From CALBZH01 sp964538515 (lineage in GTDB: Bacteria; Desulfobacterota; Syntrophobacteria; Syntrophobacterales; Syntrophobacteraceae): a stretch of DNA of 42,445 bases. Numbering within the stretch: position 1 is the stretch's first letter; each line of letters begins with the position of its first letter. Positions 15,202-23,151 of this stretch are shown here, piece after piece. The translations under genes and the position numbers were made by a program. Below the pieces are notes generated by a model, which worked only from the letters and a program-made list of their open reading frames with translations, was not told the origin of the DNA and did no database searches. The stretch covers positions 1 through 42,445 of the forward strand of contig CAZIEW010000047.1 in the NCBI GenBank assembly GCA_964538515.1, written 5' to 3'.

Positions 15202-16449
15202 ATGAATTTTGAACTTTTCGTCAGCATTCGCTACCTTCTTGCCAAGCGAAAGCAGACGTTCATTTCGCTCATCACATTGATCTCCATAGCGGGTGTCGCC
15301 GTTGGAGTCATGGCGCTGATCGTGGTGCTGGCCGTGATGAACGGCTTCCAGGAAGATCTGCGCAATCGCATCCTCGGCGTCACGTCTCACATTGTCGTGG
15401 GAAGCTACAACGGAACCATGGCCAATTACCGCGAGCTGATGCCGCACCTGCAGAAAACGGAGGGCGTTGTCGCGGTCACACCTTTCATTTACACGCAGGT
15501 CATGCTGAGCTCGGGAAAGACGGCGTCGGGAGCTATCCTGCGTGGCATCGAGCCTCAGACCGCCGCAGGGGTTCTCACGCTTCAGTCCAATATGACCCGC
15601 GGCAACCTTGACGATCTCGTGGCCCAGGAGGCCGGAGGGTCTGCCGGGGGCGCGACCCACCCGGGCATCATCCTCGGCGAGCAGTTGGCCAACAATCTAA
15701 ACGTCCACCAAGACGACTGGCTGACGATCATCTCCCCGATCGGACGACTCACACCCATGGGGCAGGCGCCCAAGAGCAAGCTGTTTCACGTCGTGGGCAT
15801 CTTCCGGTCAGGGATGCACGAGTTCGACAGTACGATCGCCTACGTCGATCTTGCGGCGGCACAGCAGTTCTTGGGAATCGGGGATTCGGTGACGGGCATT
15901 GAAGTGAAGGTGAAGGACATCTACGAAGCCACGAGCATTGCCGAGACGCTGCGGTCTCAGCTCGGCTTCCCGTATTACGTGCGCGACTGGGTGCAGATGA
16001 ATCACAGTCTCTTCTCGGCCCTCAAGCTCGAAAAAGTGGTCATGTTCATCATTCTGACCCTGATCGTTCTTGTCGCGGCGTTCAACATCGTCAGCTCGCT
16101 CATCATGTTGGTGATGGAAAAAACGCGGGACATTGCCATCCTGAAGGCGATGGGGGCAACGACGGCGAGGATCCGGAAAATATTCGTGCTCGAAGGACTG
16201 CTCATCGGGGTTTCAGGGACGGTCCTCGGGTTGCTCGGCGGATTCGTGTTGTGTGCGCTCCTGAAAAAGTATAAATTCATCGAGCTGCCTGCGGATGTTT
16301 ATGCATTAGACACGCTCCCGGTGCAGCTCAATATGACGGATGTGTCTCTCATTGCGGCTTCGGCCATCATGATCAGCCTGGTGGCGACGCTTTATCCGTC
16401 GCGGCAGGCGGCAAAGCTGGAGCCTGCGGAAGCCCTGCGGTATGAGTAA
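15202..16449 (+). CDS. lolC: Lipoprotein-releasing ABC transporter permease, LolC/LolE family
   Basis: This inner-membrane permease extracts outer-membrane lipoproteins for hand-over to LolA. The 415 residues have the MacB/FtsX layout. One helix lies near 25-47, then a large periplasmic domain (about 48-270), then three C-terminal helices, the first in the segment ending MLVMEKTRDIAILKAMGA. The EKTRDIAILKAMGA coupling motif is diagnostic. Only one permease gene is present before lolD, so it may work as a homodimer (LolF-like) instead of a LolC/LolE heterodimer. It overlaps lolD by 8 bases. Confidence 0.92.
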   Translation: MNFELFVSIRYLLAKRKQTFISLITLISIAGVAVGVMALIVVLAVMNGFQEDLRNRILGVTSHIVVGSYNGTMANYRELMPHLQKTEGVVAVTPFIYTQVMLSSGKTASGAILRGIEPQTAAGVLTLQSNMTRGNLDDLVAQEAGGSAGGATHPGIILGEQLANNLNVHQDDWLTIISPIGRLTPMGQAPKSKLFHVVGIFRSGMHEFDSTIAYVDLAAAQQFLGIGDSVTGIEVKVKDIYEATSIAETLRSQLGFPYYVRDWVQMNHSLFSALKLEKVVMFIILTLIVLVAAFNIVSSLIMLVMEKTRDIAILKAMGATTARIRKIFVLEGLLIGVSGTVLGLLGGFVLCALLKKYKFIELPADVYALDTLPVQLNMTDVSLIAASAIMISLVATLYPSRQAAKLEPAEALRYE

Positions 16450-17191
16450 CGACCAGCAGCCCATTGAAGTCCAAACGCTGGGGTTGACGAAAGTCTTTGG
16501 AAGCGGGTCTCAGGCCATCGAGATCTTCAAGGACCTGGATCTGGTGATCCGCCGGCAGGATCGCATCGCTATCGTGGGGGCTTCAGGGGCTGGGAAGACC
16601 ACACTCCTCCACATTCTGGGGACACTCGACAAGCCGACCAGGGGAAAAGTCCTCTACGAGGGACAGGACGTGTTCCTCTGGGACGAGAAGGTGCTCGCCC
16701 AGTTTCGAAACCGGCACATCGGCTTCGTGTTTCAGTTCCACTATCTCTTGCCTGAGTTCAATGCGCTGGAGAACGTGGTTATGCCTGGGCTGATTGCCGG
16801 GCTGCCCGGGAAAGAAACCCATGATCAGGCTTTGTACCTGTTGGAGCGGCTCGGGCTATCCGATCGGTTGACCCATCGCATTGGCGAGCTCTCGGGTGGG
16901 GAGCAGCAGCGGGTGGCCGTTGCGCGTGCCTTGCTCCTGCGGCCGAGACTGTTCCTGGCCGATGAGCCCAGCGGAAACCTCGACAGCCGTACGGGCAGGA
17001 AGCTGCACGAGTTGCTCGTCGCTCTGAACGAGGAGTTGGGCTTGACCATGGTGATTGTCACGCACAACATGGAGCTGGCCGCCATGATGCACAAGACCTT
17101 GCGCTTGGTGGACGGGCGCTTGCGTGACGATACGGGAGCGGGTGAGCAGCCCGAAGTGCTCGCCCGGTTTGCTTCATCCGGGGACGGCTGA
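16442..17191 (+). CDS. lolD: Lipoprotein-releasing ABC transporter ATP-binding protein
   Basis: ATPase partner of the upstream permease. Walker A is GASGAGKTT at residues 46-54, the signature LSGGEQQ lies near 150, Walker B with the catalytic Glu is LFLADEPSGNLD, and the switch His is in VTHN. The 249-residue length is normal for the LolD/MacB ATPase group. Its start lies inside lolC (8-base overlap), indicating translational coupling. About 200 bases separate it from bamA, and I see no gene in that gap. Confidence 0.95.
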   Translation: MSNDQQPIEVQTLGLTKVFGSGSQAIEIFKDLDLVIRRQDRIAIVGASGAGKTTLLHILGTLDKPTRGKVLYEGQDVFLWDEKVLAQFRNRHIGFVFQFHYLLPEFNALENVVMPGLIAGLPGKETHDQALYLLERLGLSDRLTHRIGELSGGEQQRVAVARALLLRPRLFLADEPSGNLDSRTGRKLHELLVALNEELGLTMVIVTHNMELAAMMHKTLRLVDGRLRDDTGAGEQPEVLARFASSGDG

Positions 17192-17392
17192 GCCGTTGCT
17201 GAGCAGCCGGCCTGGGCCCTCAGTGTCCGAGCGGGGGCCATCGTCTGCATCAGATACTCAAAGGGTCCACCCGGGTTGCCATAGAGGCTTTGAGCTTCCA
17301 GCACCTCCGGATCTTCGAGCGGTCGGCGGGATGACCTGCTGGGGATGAGGGGGCGCTGCGTTGATGAGGGACCACTGGTGAGGGGGAGATTC

Positions 17393-20020
17393 ATGCGTAG
17401 GACCATTTTCATTGGTTTTGTCCTGTTGGCTTCAGTAGCGTGGGCTCAGGATCAATCCCCGAAAGTTGCGGTGATGCCGTTTGTGATCCATACGCAAGAA
17501 AAGATGCCGCAGGTGCAGCAGTCCATTCAAGACCTGCTGATTGGGCAGCTGAGCAGTGAAGGGATCAGGACGGCTGATCCTCAGGAAATCCAGCGGATAG
17601 CCAAAGCGGGTGGGCCGGTGATGAATGAATCGCAAGCCCGGTCCATCGGAGAGAAGCTTCGGGCCCGGTATGCCGTTATCGGCAGCTTCAATCAGATTGG
17701 GAGCACCATCAGTGTGGATGCGAAGCTCGTCGACCTGACGGGTGGCAAGAAGACGGAAAGCCTGTACGCCGAAGAGAAAGGGGCGGAGAACCTGGCTGCG
17801 GTCACCAAAGCGATCGTGGTTCAGATTACGGGACGGGTTGCATCCAAAGGCGTCATCGCGGACGTGGAGGTGAAGGGGAACGATCGAATCGAAGCAGAGG
17901 CCATTAAGCTCAATATCAAGAGCGCCAAGGGAGACGCGCTGCGCCAGGATCAGGTGAGCGAGGATATCAAGGCCATTTACAAGATGGGCTACTTCGAGAA
18001 GGTCGATGCCGAAATCAAGGATTCGCCCGCCGGAAAGGTCCTTGTCTTCACCGTCGAGGAGAATCCCACGATTCAGGAGCTGCGCATCACCGGCAACAAG
18101 AAGATCAAAGAAAAAGACATTGTTGCCGCGATCTCAACGAAGGCCTTCGCGGTCTTGCAGCGCAATGTGGTGAACGACGACGTCCAGAAGATTCTGAAGC
18201 TGTACCAGCAGAAAGGCTATTTTGCCGCGGATGTCCAAAGCAAGATCGAATTTCCCAAGGATCCGCGGAAAGCGACGGTTGTTTTTGCCATCGAGGAGAA
18301 CAACAAGGTTTACATCAAAAAGATCAGCTTCACGGGAAACAAGGAGATGTCCGGCCGCAAGCTGCGCGGTGCCATGCAGACCAAGGAAAAGAGCATCCTC
18401 TCCTTGGTGACCGATCGCGGCATTCTACAGAAGGATATTCTCGATTCCGATGTCGATCGCCTCACCGTCTTTTACCATGATAGAGGCTTCATGGACGCCA
18501 AGGTGGGAACCCCCGAGGTGGATCGCAGAAAGGACGGCTTCTATATCAATATCCCCATCCAGGAAGGCGATCGGTATAAGGTCGACGCGGTCAAAATCGA
18601 AGGAGATGTCTACGACGGCAAGGATGACCCGGGGAAAAAGCTGAAGATCAAGGAAAAGGAGTATTTCAGCCGCGAAGGTCTGCGTAAGGACATCGACCAG
18701 ATCTCCAAAGCCTATATGGACGAAGGCTATGCCCATACGGAAGTGAGTCCGGATGTCAAACGACATCCAGACACCGACAAGGCCGAAGTGACCTACCAAG
18801 TGAAGAAGGGGGAGCTCGTCCACATTGGCAAGATTTATATCACCGGCAATACGAAGACTCGTGACAAAGTCATCCGGCGCGAGCTTCAGCTGAATGAAGG
18901 TGAGCTGTTCAGCTCGACGAAGCTCGAGAAGAGCATGCAGAGGCTCAAGAAGCTGGATTACTTTGAGCAGGTGGAGATCGTGCCCACCGAAACCGATCAA
19001 AGTGACATCATGAACCTGAATGTCAAGGTGAAGGAGAAATTCACCGGGACGATCAGCATCGGTGGCGGTTATTCCTCGGACGAAGGCTTTTTTGCGAGCG
19101 GTGAGATCACGCAAAGGAACTTTTTGGGCAGAGGCCAATATTTGGGATTCAAGGGGCATCTCGGGCAGGAGGCTTCGCGCTACCAGATGAGCTTCACCGA
19201 GCCCTGGCTGCTGGATTGGCCTGTCAGTGCCGGTTTTGATATCTACAACTGGCAGCGGGATTACACCGATTTCAACAAGGACTCGGTCGGTGGGCGGCTG
19301 CGTCTGGGCAGCTACTTCGGGTCGTACAGCAAGATCACCGGTGTCTATACGTATGAAGTATCCGATGTCACGGACATTTCGACAAACCCCGGAGCGTATT
19401 TGAAGAGCCAGCAGGGGGAGCACACCAAGAGCAGCATCGAGCTCGGGCTCGAGCGGGACACAACGGACCACCCCTTTCTTCCAACCAGGGGCAGCCACAA
19501 TGTGGTCACCGCCGAATATTCCACGGAGGCCATCGGGAGTGAAGGCGATTGGCTCAAGACGGAGTTTCGCTCAAGCTGGTATTATCCACTGTTCTGGAAA
19601 TTCGTGGGCGTCGCGAAGGGCCAGATCGGCAGGATATGGGACGTTGGGCCGGATCCCGAGCCCATCTACGAGCGCTTCTTCCTCGGGGGCATCAATAACC
19701 TGCGCGGTTTCAAGTGGGGGGATGTCGGTCCCAAGGACAGACGCGGGAACATCATCGGTGGCACGAGCTACTTCGTGGGGACGGTTGAAGTCGTCTTCCC
19801 GCTCCTGGAGCGATTCGGGATTAACGGGGTGGCTTTTTACGATACAGGGAACGCGTACAATAGGAACATCATCTTCTCGGATCGGCGGGATGATGCCGGG
19901 TTGGGTATCCGATGGAATTCGCCCATGGGGCCCCTGCGGGTCGAGTGGGGGTATAACCTCGACCCCGAGCCCGGAGAGGATAAGTTTCAGTGGCAGTTTT
20001 CCGCAGGCGCTTTTTTCTAA
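17393..20020 (+). CDS. bamA: Outer membrane assembly factor BamA with an extra N-terminal TolB/FlgO-like domain
   Basis: Inserts beta-barrel proteins into the outer membrane. An 18-19-residue signal peptide (ending AWAQ) is followed by about 130 residues not found in E. coli BamA. These start VAVMPFVIHT, contain YAVIGSFNQIGSTISVDAKL, and resemble TolB N-terminal/FlgO/CsgG-type domains. A series of POTRA domains runs from about residue 157 to 545, each with the VxGN-type strand. A 16-stranded barrel then runs to the C-terminal Phe. The VEWGYN segment and the terminal Phe fit the Omp85 barrel end. ATG 17393 is chosen because AGGGGGAG lies 5 bases upstream. The 875-residue length exceeds the usual 800 or so because of the added domain. 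Confidence 0.94.
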   Translation: MRRTIFIGFVLLASVAWAQDQSPKVAVMPFVIHTQEKMPQVQQSIQDLLIGQLSSEGIRTADPQEIQRIAKAGGPVMNESQARSIGEKLRARYAVIGSFNQIGSTISVDAKLVDLTGGKKTESLYAEEKGAENLAAVTKAIVVQITGRVASKGVIADVEVKGNDRIEAEAIKLNIKSAKGDALRQDQVSEDIKAIYKMGYFEKVDAEIKDSPAGKVLVFTVEENPTIQELRITGNKKIKEKDIVAAISTKAFAVLQRNVVNDDVQKILKLYQQKGYFAADVQSKIEFPKDPRKATVVFAIEENNKVYIKKISFTGNKEMSGRKLRGAMQTKEKSILSLVTDRGILQKDILDSDVDRLTVFYHDRGFMDAKVGTPEVDRRKDGFYINIPIQEGDRYKVDAVKIEGDVYDGKDDPGKKLKIKEKEYFSREGLRKDIDQISKAYMDEGYAHTEVSPDVKRHPDTDKAEVTYQVKKGELVHIGKIYITGNTKTRDKVIRRELQLNEGELFSSTKLEKSMQRLKKLDYFEQVEIVPTETDQSDIMNLNVKVKEKFTGTISIGGGYSSDEGFFASGEITQRNFLGRGQYLGFKGHLGQEASRYQMSFTEPWLLDWPVSAGFDIYNWQRDYTDFNKDSVGGRLRLGSYFGSYSKITGVYTYEVSDVTDISTNPGAYLKSQQGEHTKSSIELGLERDTTDHPFLPTRGSHNVVTAEYSTEAIGSEGDWLKTEFRSSWYYPLFWKFVGVAKGQIGRIWDVGPDPEPIYERFFLGGINNLRGFKWGDVGPKDRRGNIIGGTSYFVGTVEVVFPLLERFGINGVAFYDTGNAYNRNIIFSDRRDDAGLGIRWNSPMGPLRVEWGYNLDPEPGEDKFQWQFSAGAFF

Positions 20021-20031
20021 GGAGAGCAAAG

Positions 20032-20556
20032 ATGTTTAGAATGCGTAAGGGTGGGTCTATCCTGGTTCTGTTGGCGGTGTGTCTGGTGGTGGGGATGCCT
20101 TCCTTGGCTGCGGCCAAGATGGGGTATTTTGACTTTCAGCTCGTGTTGGACAAATCTAGAACCGGGCAGGCCGCTCAGGAAGAATATAAGCGAGAGACCG
20201 AGAAATACCGGACTGACATCGAAGACAAGGCTCGCCAGTTTAAGAGTCTGAAAGAGGAAGCGGACAAGAAGAAGGGTGGCGCCGACGATGCGACCAAGAA
20301 GAAGATGGACGGTCTCAAGGCGGACGTGGAAAAGCTGACCATGGAGGCTCAGGGCAAGACGGCCAAGCTGAACAACGACCTCATGAAGCCCATCATCGAT
20401 CGCGTGATGGACTTGGTCAAGAAGATTGGGCGAGACGACAAATATGACTTCATCATCGAGGTCAATAAGGGCGGAATCGTCTACTTCAACGAAAAAGACG
20501 ACCTGACCAACCGCCTTGTCCAGGAGCTCGACAAGTCTGGCCCCACCAAGAAATAG
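20032..20556 (+). CDS. skp: Periplasmic chaperone Skp/OmpH family
   Basis: Binds unfolded outer-membrane proteins in the periplasm. The 174-residue protein has a signal peptide ending near SLAAAK. After a short beta strand (MGYFDFQLVLDKS), long charged helices rich in Lys, Glu and Asp form the tentacles. A C-terminal strand (FIIEVNKGGIVYFN) closes the body. AAGGAGAG just after the bamA stop, 4 bases before the ATG, sets the start. It follows bamA in the order typical of Gram-negative envelope operons. Confidence 0.92.
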   Translation: MFRMRKGGSILVLLAVCLVVGMPSLAAAKMGYFDFQLVLDKSRTGQAAQEEYKRETEKYRTDIEDKARQFKSLKEEADKKKGGADDATKKKMDGLKADVEKLTMEAQGKTAKLNNDLMKPIIDRVMDLVKKIGRDDKYDFIIEVNKGGIVYFNEKDDLTNRLVQELDKSGPTKK

Positions 20557-20593
20557 CATGGTTTCGTCCGCCCGTGGCACTGGGCGCTGCGAC

Positions 20594-20640
20594 GAAGCTC
20601 GCTTCACGTGAAAGGCGCATCGCCGAACGGCGGTGCGCCT
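20594..20640. terminator. Strong double hairpin downstream of skp
   Basis: A short stem GAAGC/GCTTC (20594-20605) is followed by a near-perfect 13-bp stem. It pairs AGGCGCATCGCCG (20613-20625) with CGGCGGTGCGCCT (20628-20640) around a tiny AA loop, with one G-U pair. No U-tract follows, so it may be a processing or attenuation site between skp and lpxD and not a classical terminator. Confidence 0.5.
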
Positions 20641-20685
20641 CACCTATGTCTTGGACCTGTATTGCGATTCAAGGTCGGTCGGCTG

Positions 20686-20788
20686 GTGCTCCATCAGTTT
20701 TCTTCTGCAGGGTCCCCCCCTTTGATTCCCCCTTCGAGGGGGGTGAGGGGGTGTTCGCTTGCCCGGCATGACTTGTTTGGTGGAGCAC
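20686..20788. repeat. MITE-like palindromic repeat, copy B
   Basis: This 103-bp relative of the element at 7607-7712, in the same orientation, ends in GTGCTCCATCA and TGGTGGAGCAC. The core contains CCCCCTTCGAGGGGG, itself a palindrome, and the TTGCCCGG block. It sits between skp and lpxD, 40 bases before the lpxD start. Confidence 0.85.
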
Positions 20789-20828
20789 TGGGTGTGACGG
20801 AATCTCACCCGCGGATTAGTTGAAAATC

Positions 20829-21890
20829 ATGGATGTGTCTCAACCGTCAGGTATTCCCCTCGGGGAGATCGCTGAAAAGGTGGGCGCCAAGCTCAAAGGC
20901 GATCCAGAAATCCTGATCCAGGGGGTTTCCGGTCTCGAGAACGCTTCACACGGGGATCTTTCCTTCGTCACCAGTGCCAAGTACAAGCGACTGTTGCCCC
21001 TTTCCCGTGCTTCGGCCCTCATCGTCTCTCCCGAGCTGGAGGATACCGACCGCCCCCTGTTGATCGTCGATAACGTCATGCTGGGATTTGCCCGGGCGGC
21101 TCAGCTCTTTGCGCTGCCGCCCCGGCTGTCCGAGGGAGTCCACGGAAGCGCGGTGGTGGAGTCCAGCGCGGTCCTGGCGGAGGGCGTGTGCATTGGTGCT
21201 TTGGCCCATGTCGGGGAGCGAAGTCGTATTGGTGCGCGCACCCGCGTTTACGGAGGAGCCTACGTTGGGCACGACGTGACCATTGGGGAGGACTGTCTCC
21301 TGTTCCCGGGTGTGACCGTGCTGGATGGCTGTGTCATCGGAAACCGTGTGATTCTTCAGAGCGGGGCCGTGATCGGCGCGGATGGCTTCGGTTATGCCCA
21401 GGATGAGCAGGGTCGGCACGTGAAGATCCCTCAAAGAGGGATTGTCCAAATCGATGACGATGTCGAAATCGGGGCGAATACGACGGTGGATCGAGCGGTT
21501 TTCGATCGGACCTGGATTCAAAGGGGGACGAAGATCGACAACCAAGTCATGGTCGCCCATAACGTTGTGGTTGGAGAGCATTGCATCCTGGTCGCGCAGG
21601 TGGGGATTTCAGGCAGCACCCGCTTGGGGCGACATGTGATCCTGGCGGGTCAGGTGGGTGTTGTGGGGCACCTGGAGATCGGGGACGGCGTTCGGGTGGG
21701 AGCCAAATCCGGCGTGGGCCGATCCGTCAAGGCGGGGGAGAGCGTGGCCGGGATTCCGGCTGTCCCCCAAAGAGATTGGCTCAGGAGCCGCGCGAACATC
21801 CACAAGATCGGACCCATAAAAGACGAGCTGCGAGCGCTCAAGGAGCGTATCGCCAAGCTGGAGGAAGAGCTTCGGAAGGAAAGACCATGA
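20829..21890 (+). CDS. lpxD: UDP-3-O-(3-hydroxyacyl)glucosamine N-acyltransferase
   Basis: Third step of lipid A synthesis: adds the N-linked hydroxyacyl chain. The 353-residue protein has an N-terminal uridine-binding domain (about 5-100). A left-handed beta-helix of hexapeptide repeats (about 105-310) follows, with the presumed active-site His in VMVAHNVVVGEHC. A short charged coiled coil forms the C-terminus. ATG 20829 or TTG 20820 may start it; neither has a strong ribosome-binding site. A structured spacer and repeat B separate it from skp. The stop overlaps the fabZ start. Confidence 0.94.
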   Translation: MDVSQPSGIPLGEIAEKVGAKLKGDPEILIQGVSGLENASHGDLSFVTSAKYKRLLPLSRASALIVSPELEDTDRPLLIVDNVMLGFARAAQLFALPPRLSEGVHGSAVVESSAVLAEGVCIGALAHVGERSRIGARTRVYGGAYVGHDVTIGEDCLLFPGVTVLDGCVIGNRVILQSGAVIGADGFGYAQDEQGRHVKIPQRGIVQIDDDVEIGANTTVDRAVFDRTWIQRGTKIDNQVMVAHNVVVGEHCILVAQVGISGSTRLGRHVILAGQVGVVGHLEIGDGVRVGAKSGVGRSVKAGESVAGIPAVPQRDWLRSRANIHKIGPIKDELRALKERIAKLEEELRKERP

Positions 21891-22336
21891 CGTTTGACAT
21901 CATGAAGATCCTCGACATTCTGCCTCATCGATATCCGTTTCTTCTTCTGGACCGGATCCTTGAAATCGGGACGGATGAGGTGGTCGGGCTGAAAAACGTG
22001 ACCATCAACGAGCCCTTCTTTCAGGGCCATTTCCCGGGGCATCCCATCATGCCGGGCGTTCTGATCGTCGAGGCGATGGCTCAAGCGGGGGGACTTCTGG
22101 CGTATACACGCCTGCCGGAAACTCAGGGCAAGGCGGTCTACTTCATGGGCATGGACAAAGTGAAGTTCCGCAAGCCGGTGCGTCCCGGAGATCAGTTGAT
22201 CTTCAAGCTCAAGCTGCTTCGACAGCGTGGCGCGGTTTTCAAGATGAAGGGGGAAGCCTTTGTGGAAGACCAGCTTGTGGCAGAGGCGGAGCTGATGGCA
22301 ACGACCGATCCCGGGAAGTCGGATTCCGAAAACTGA
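21887..22336 (+). CDS. fabZ: 3-hydroxyacyl-ACP dehydratase FabZ
   Basis: Dehydrates 3-hydroxyacyl-ACP in fatty acid synthesis and so competes with LpxA/LpxD for the same substrates, which explains its place in lipid A operons. The 149-residue hotdog-fold protein has the catalytic His in GHFPGHPIMPG and Glu in VEAMAQAGG. It begins with an ATGA overlap on lpxD, after GGAAGGAAAG. Confidence 0.96.
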   Translation: MTFDIMKILDILPHRYPFLLLDRILEIGTDEVVGLKNVTINEPFFQGHFPGHPIMPGVLIVEAMAQAGGLLAYTRLPETQGKAVYFMGMDKVKFRKPVRPGDQLIFKLKLLRQRGAVFKMKGEAFVEDQLVAEAELMATTDPGKSDSEN

Positions 22337-22362
22337 GATTTCCAGCAGAGGAGTGATGGATT

Positions 22363-23151
22363 TTGACTGTGATTCATCCCACGGCGATCGTGTCTCCGGA
22401 TGCGCAACTGGCCGATGACGTGACGGTCGAAGCCTACTCGATCATCGGACCTCATGTGGTGATCGGGCCTGGCTCCGTGATCGGTCCCCATGCGGTGATC
22501 GATGGATGGACCACCCTTGGGGAGCGCACGAAGGTGGGGCCTTTCTCGTCGATTGGCGGACCTCCGCAGGATTTCAGCTATGCGGGCGAGCCCACCCGGG
22601 TGCTCATCGGGAGTGACTGCGTCATCCGAGAAAACGTCGCCATCCATCGCGGAACTCAGCGAGGAGCCGGGGTTACCCGGATCGGCGACCATTGCTATCT
22701 CATGGCCACGTCGCATGTGGCCCATGACTGTCAACTGGGACATCACGTGATTCTGGCCAACGGCGCGACCCTCGGGGGCCATGTCCAGCTTGGCGACCAC
22801 GCTTCGATCGGCGGCCTTGTGGCGCTTCATCAATTCGTGCGAATTGGCACCCATGGTTTTATCGGCGGCATGTCCGGTCTCCGGATGGATTTCCCTCCCT
22901 ACATGCTGGGCTTCGGGGCGCCGGCCAAGCTCTATGGTCCCAATGTGGTCGGACTGCGCCGGCAAGGAATCCCCACCGCCAATATCCAGGCATTGAAGCG
23001 GGCTTACCGCATTATCTTTAAATCCGGACTGGTATTGAAGGATGCGGTTGAGAAGGTCCGAGCGGAGATCGAGCCGGTGCCGGAGGTCGAGACGCTGCTG
23101 ACGTTCATGACGGCGCCCTCCAAGCGTGGAGTTACAAGGGAAGCAGTATGA
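22363..23151 (+). CDS. lpxA: UDP-N-acetylglucosamine acyltransferase
   Basis: First acylation of lipid A synthesis. The 262-residue protein has an N-terminal hexapeptide beta-helix with the catalytic His in SHVAHDCQLG and the HQFVRIG segment. A C-terminal helical domain follows. The start is a TTG at 22363 with GAGGAG about 10 bases upstream; a nearby ATG at 22356 is out of frame. The stop overlaps the next gene by an ATGA. Confidence 0.95.
   Translation: MTVIHPTAIVSPDAQLADDVTVEAYSIIGPHVVIGPGSVIGPHAVIDGWTTLGERTKVGPFSSIGGPPQDFSYAGEPTRVLIGSDCVIRENVAIHRGTQRGAGVTRIGDHCYLMATSHVAHDCQLGHHVILANGATLGGHVQLGDHASIGGLVALHQFVRIGTHGFIGGMSGLRMDFPPYMLGFGAPAKLYGPNVVGLRRQGIPTANIQALKRAYRIIFKSGLVLKDAVEKVRAEIEPVPEVETLLTFMTAPSKRGVTREAV

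Noticed and set aside
17192..17412. Possible small minus-strand gene in the lolD-bamA gap
   Set aside because: A stretch of the translation looks somewhat protein-like, but the frame runs on into antisense lolD, has no clear ribosome-binding site and matches nothing I know.
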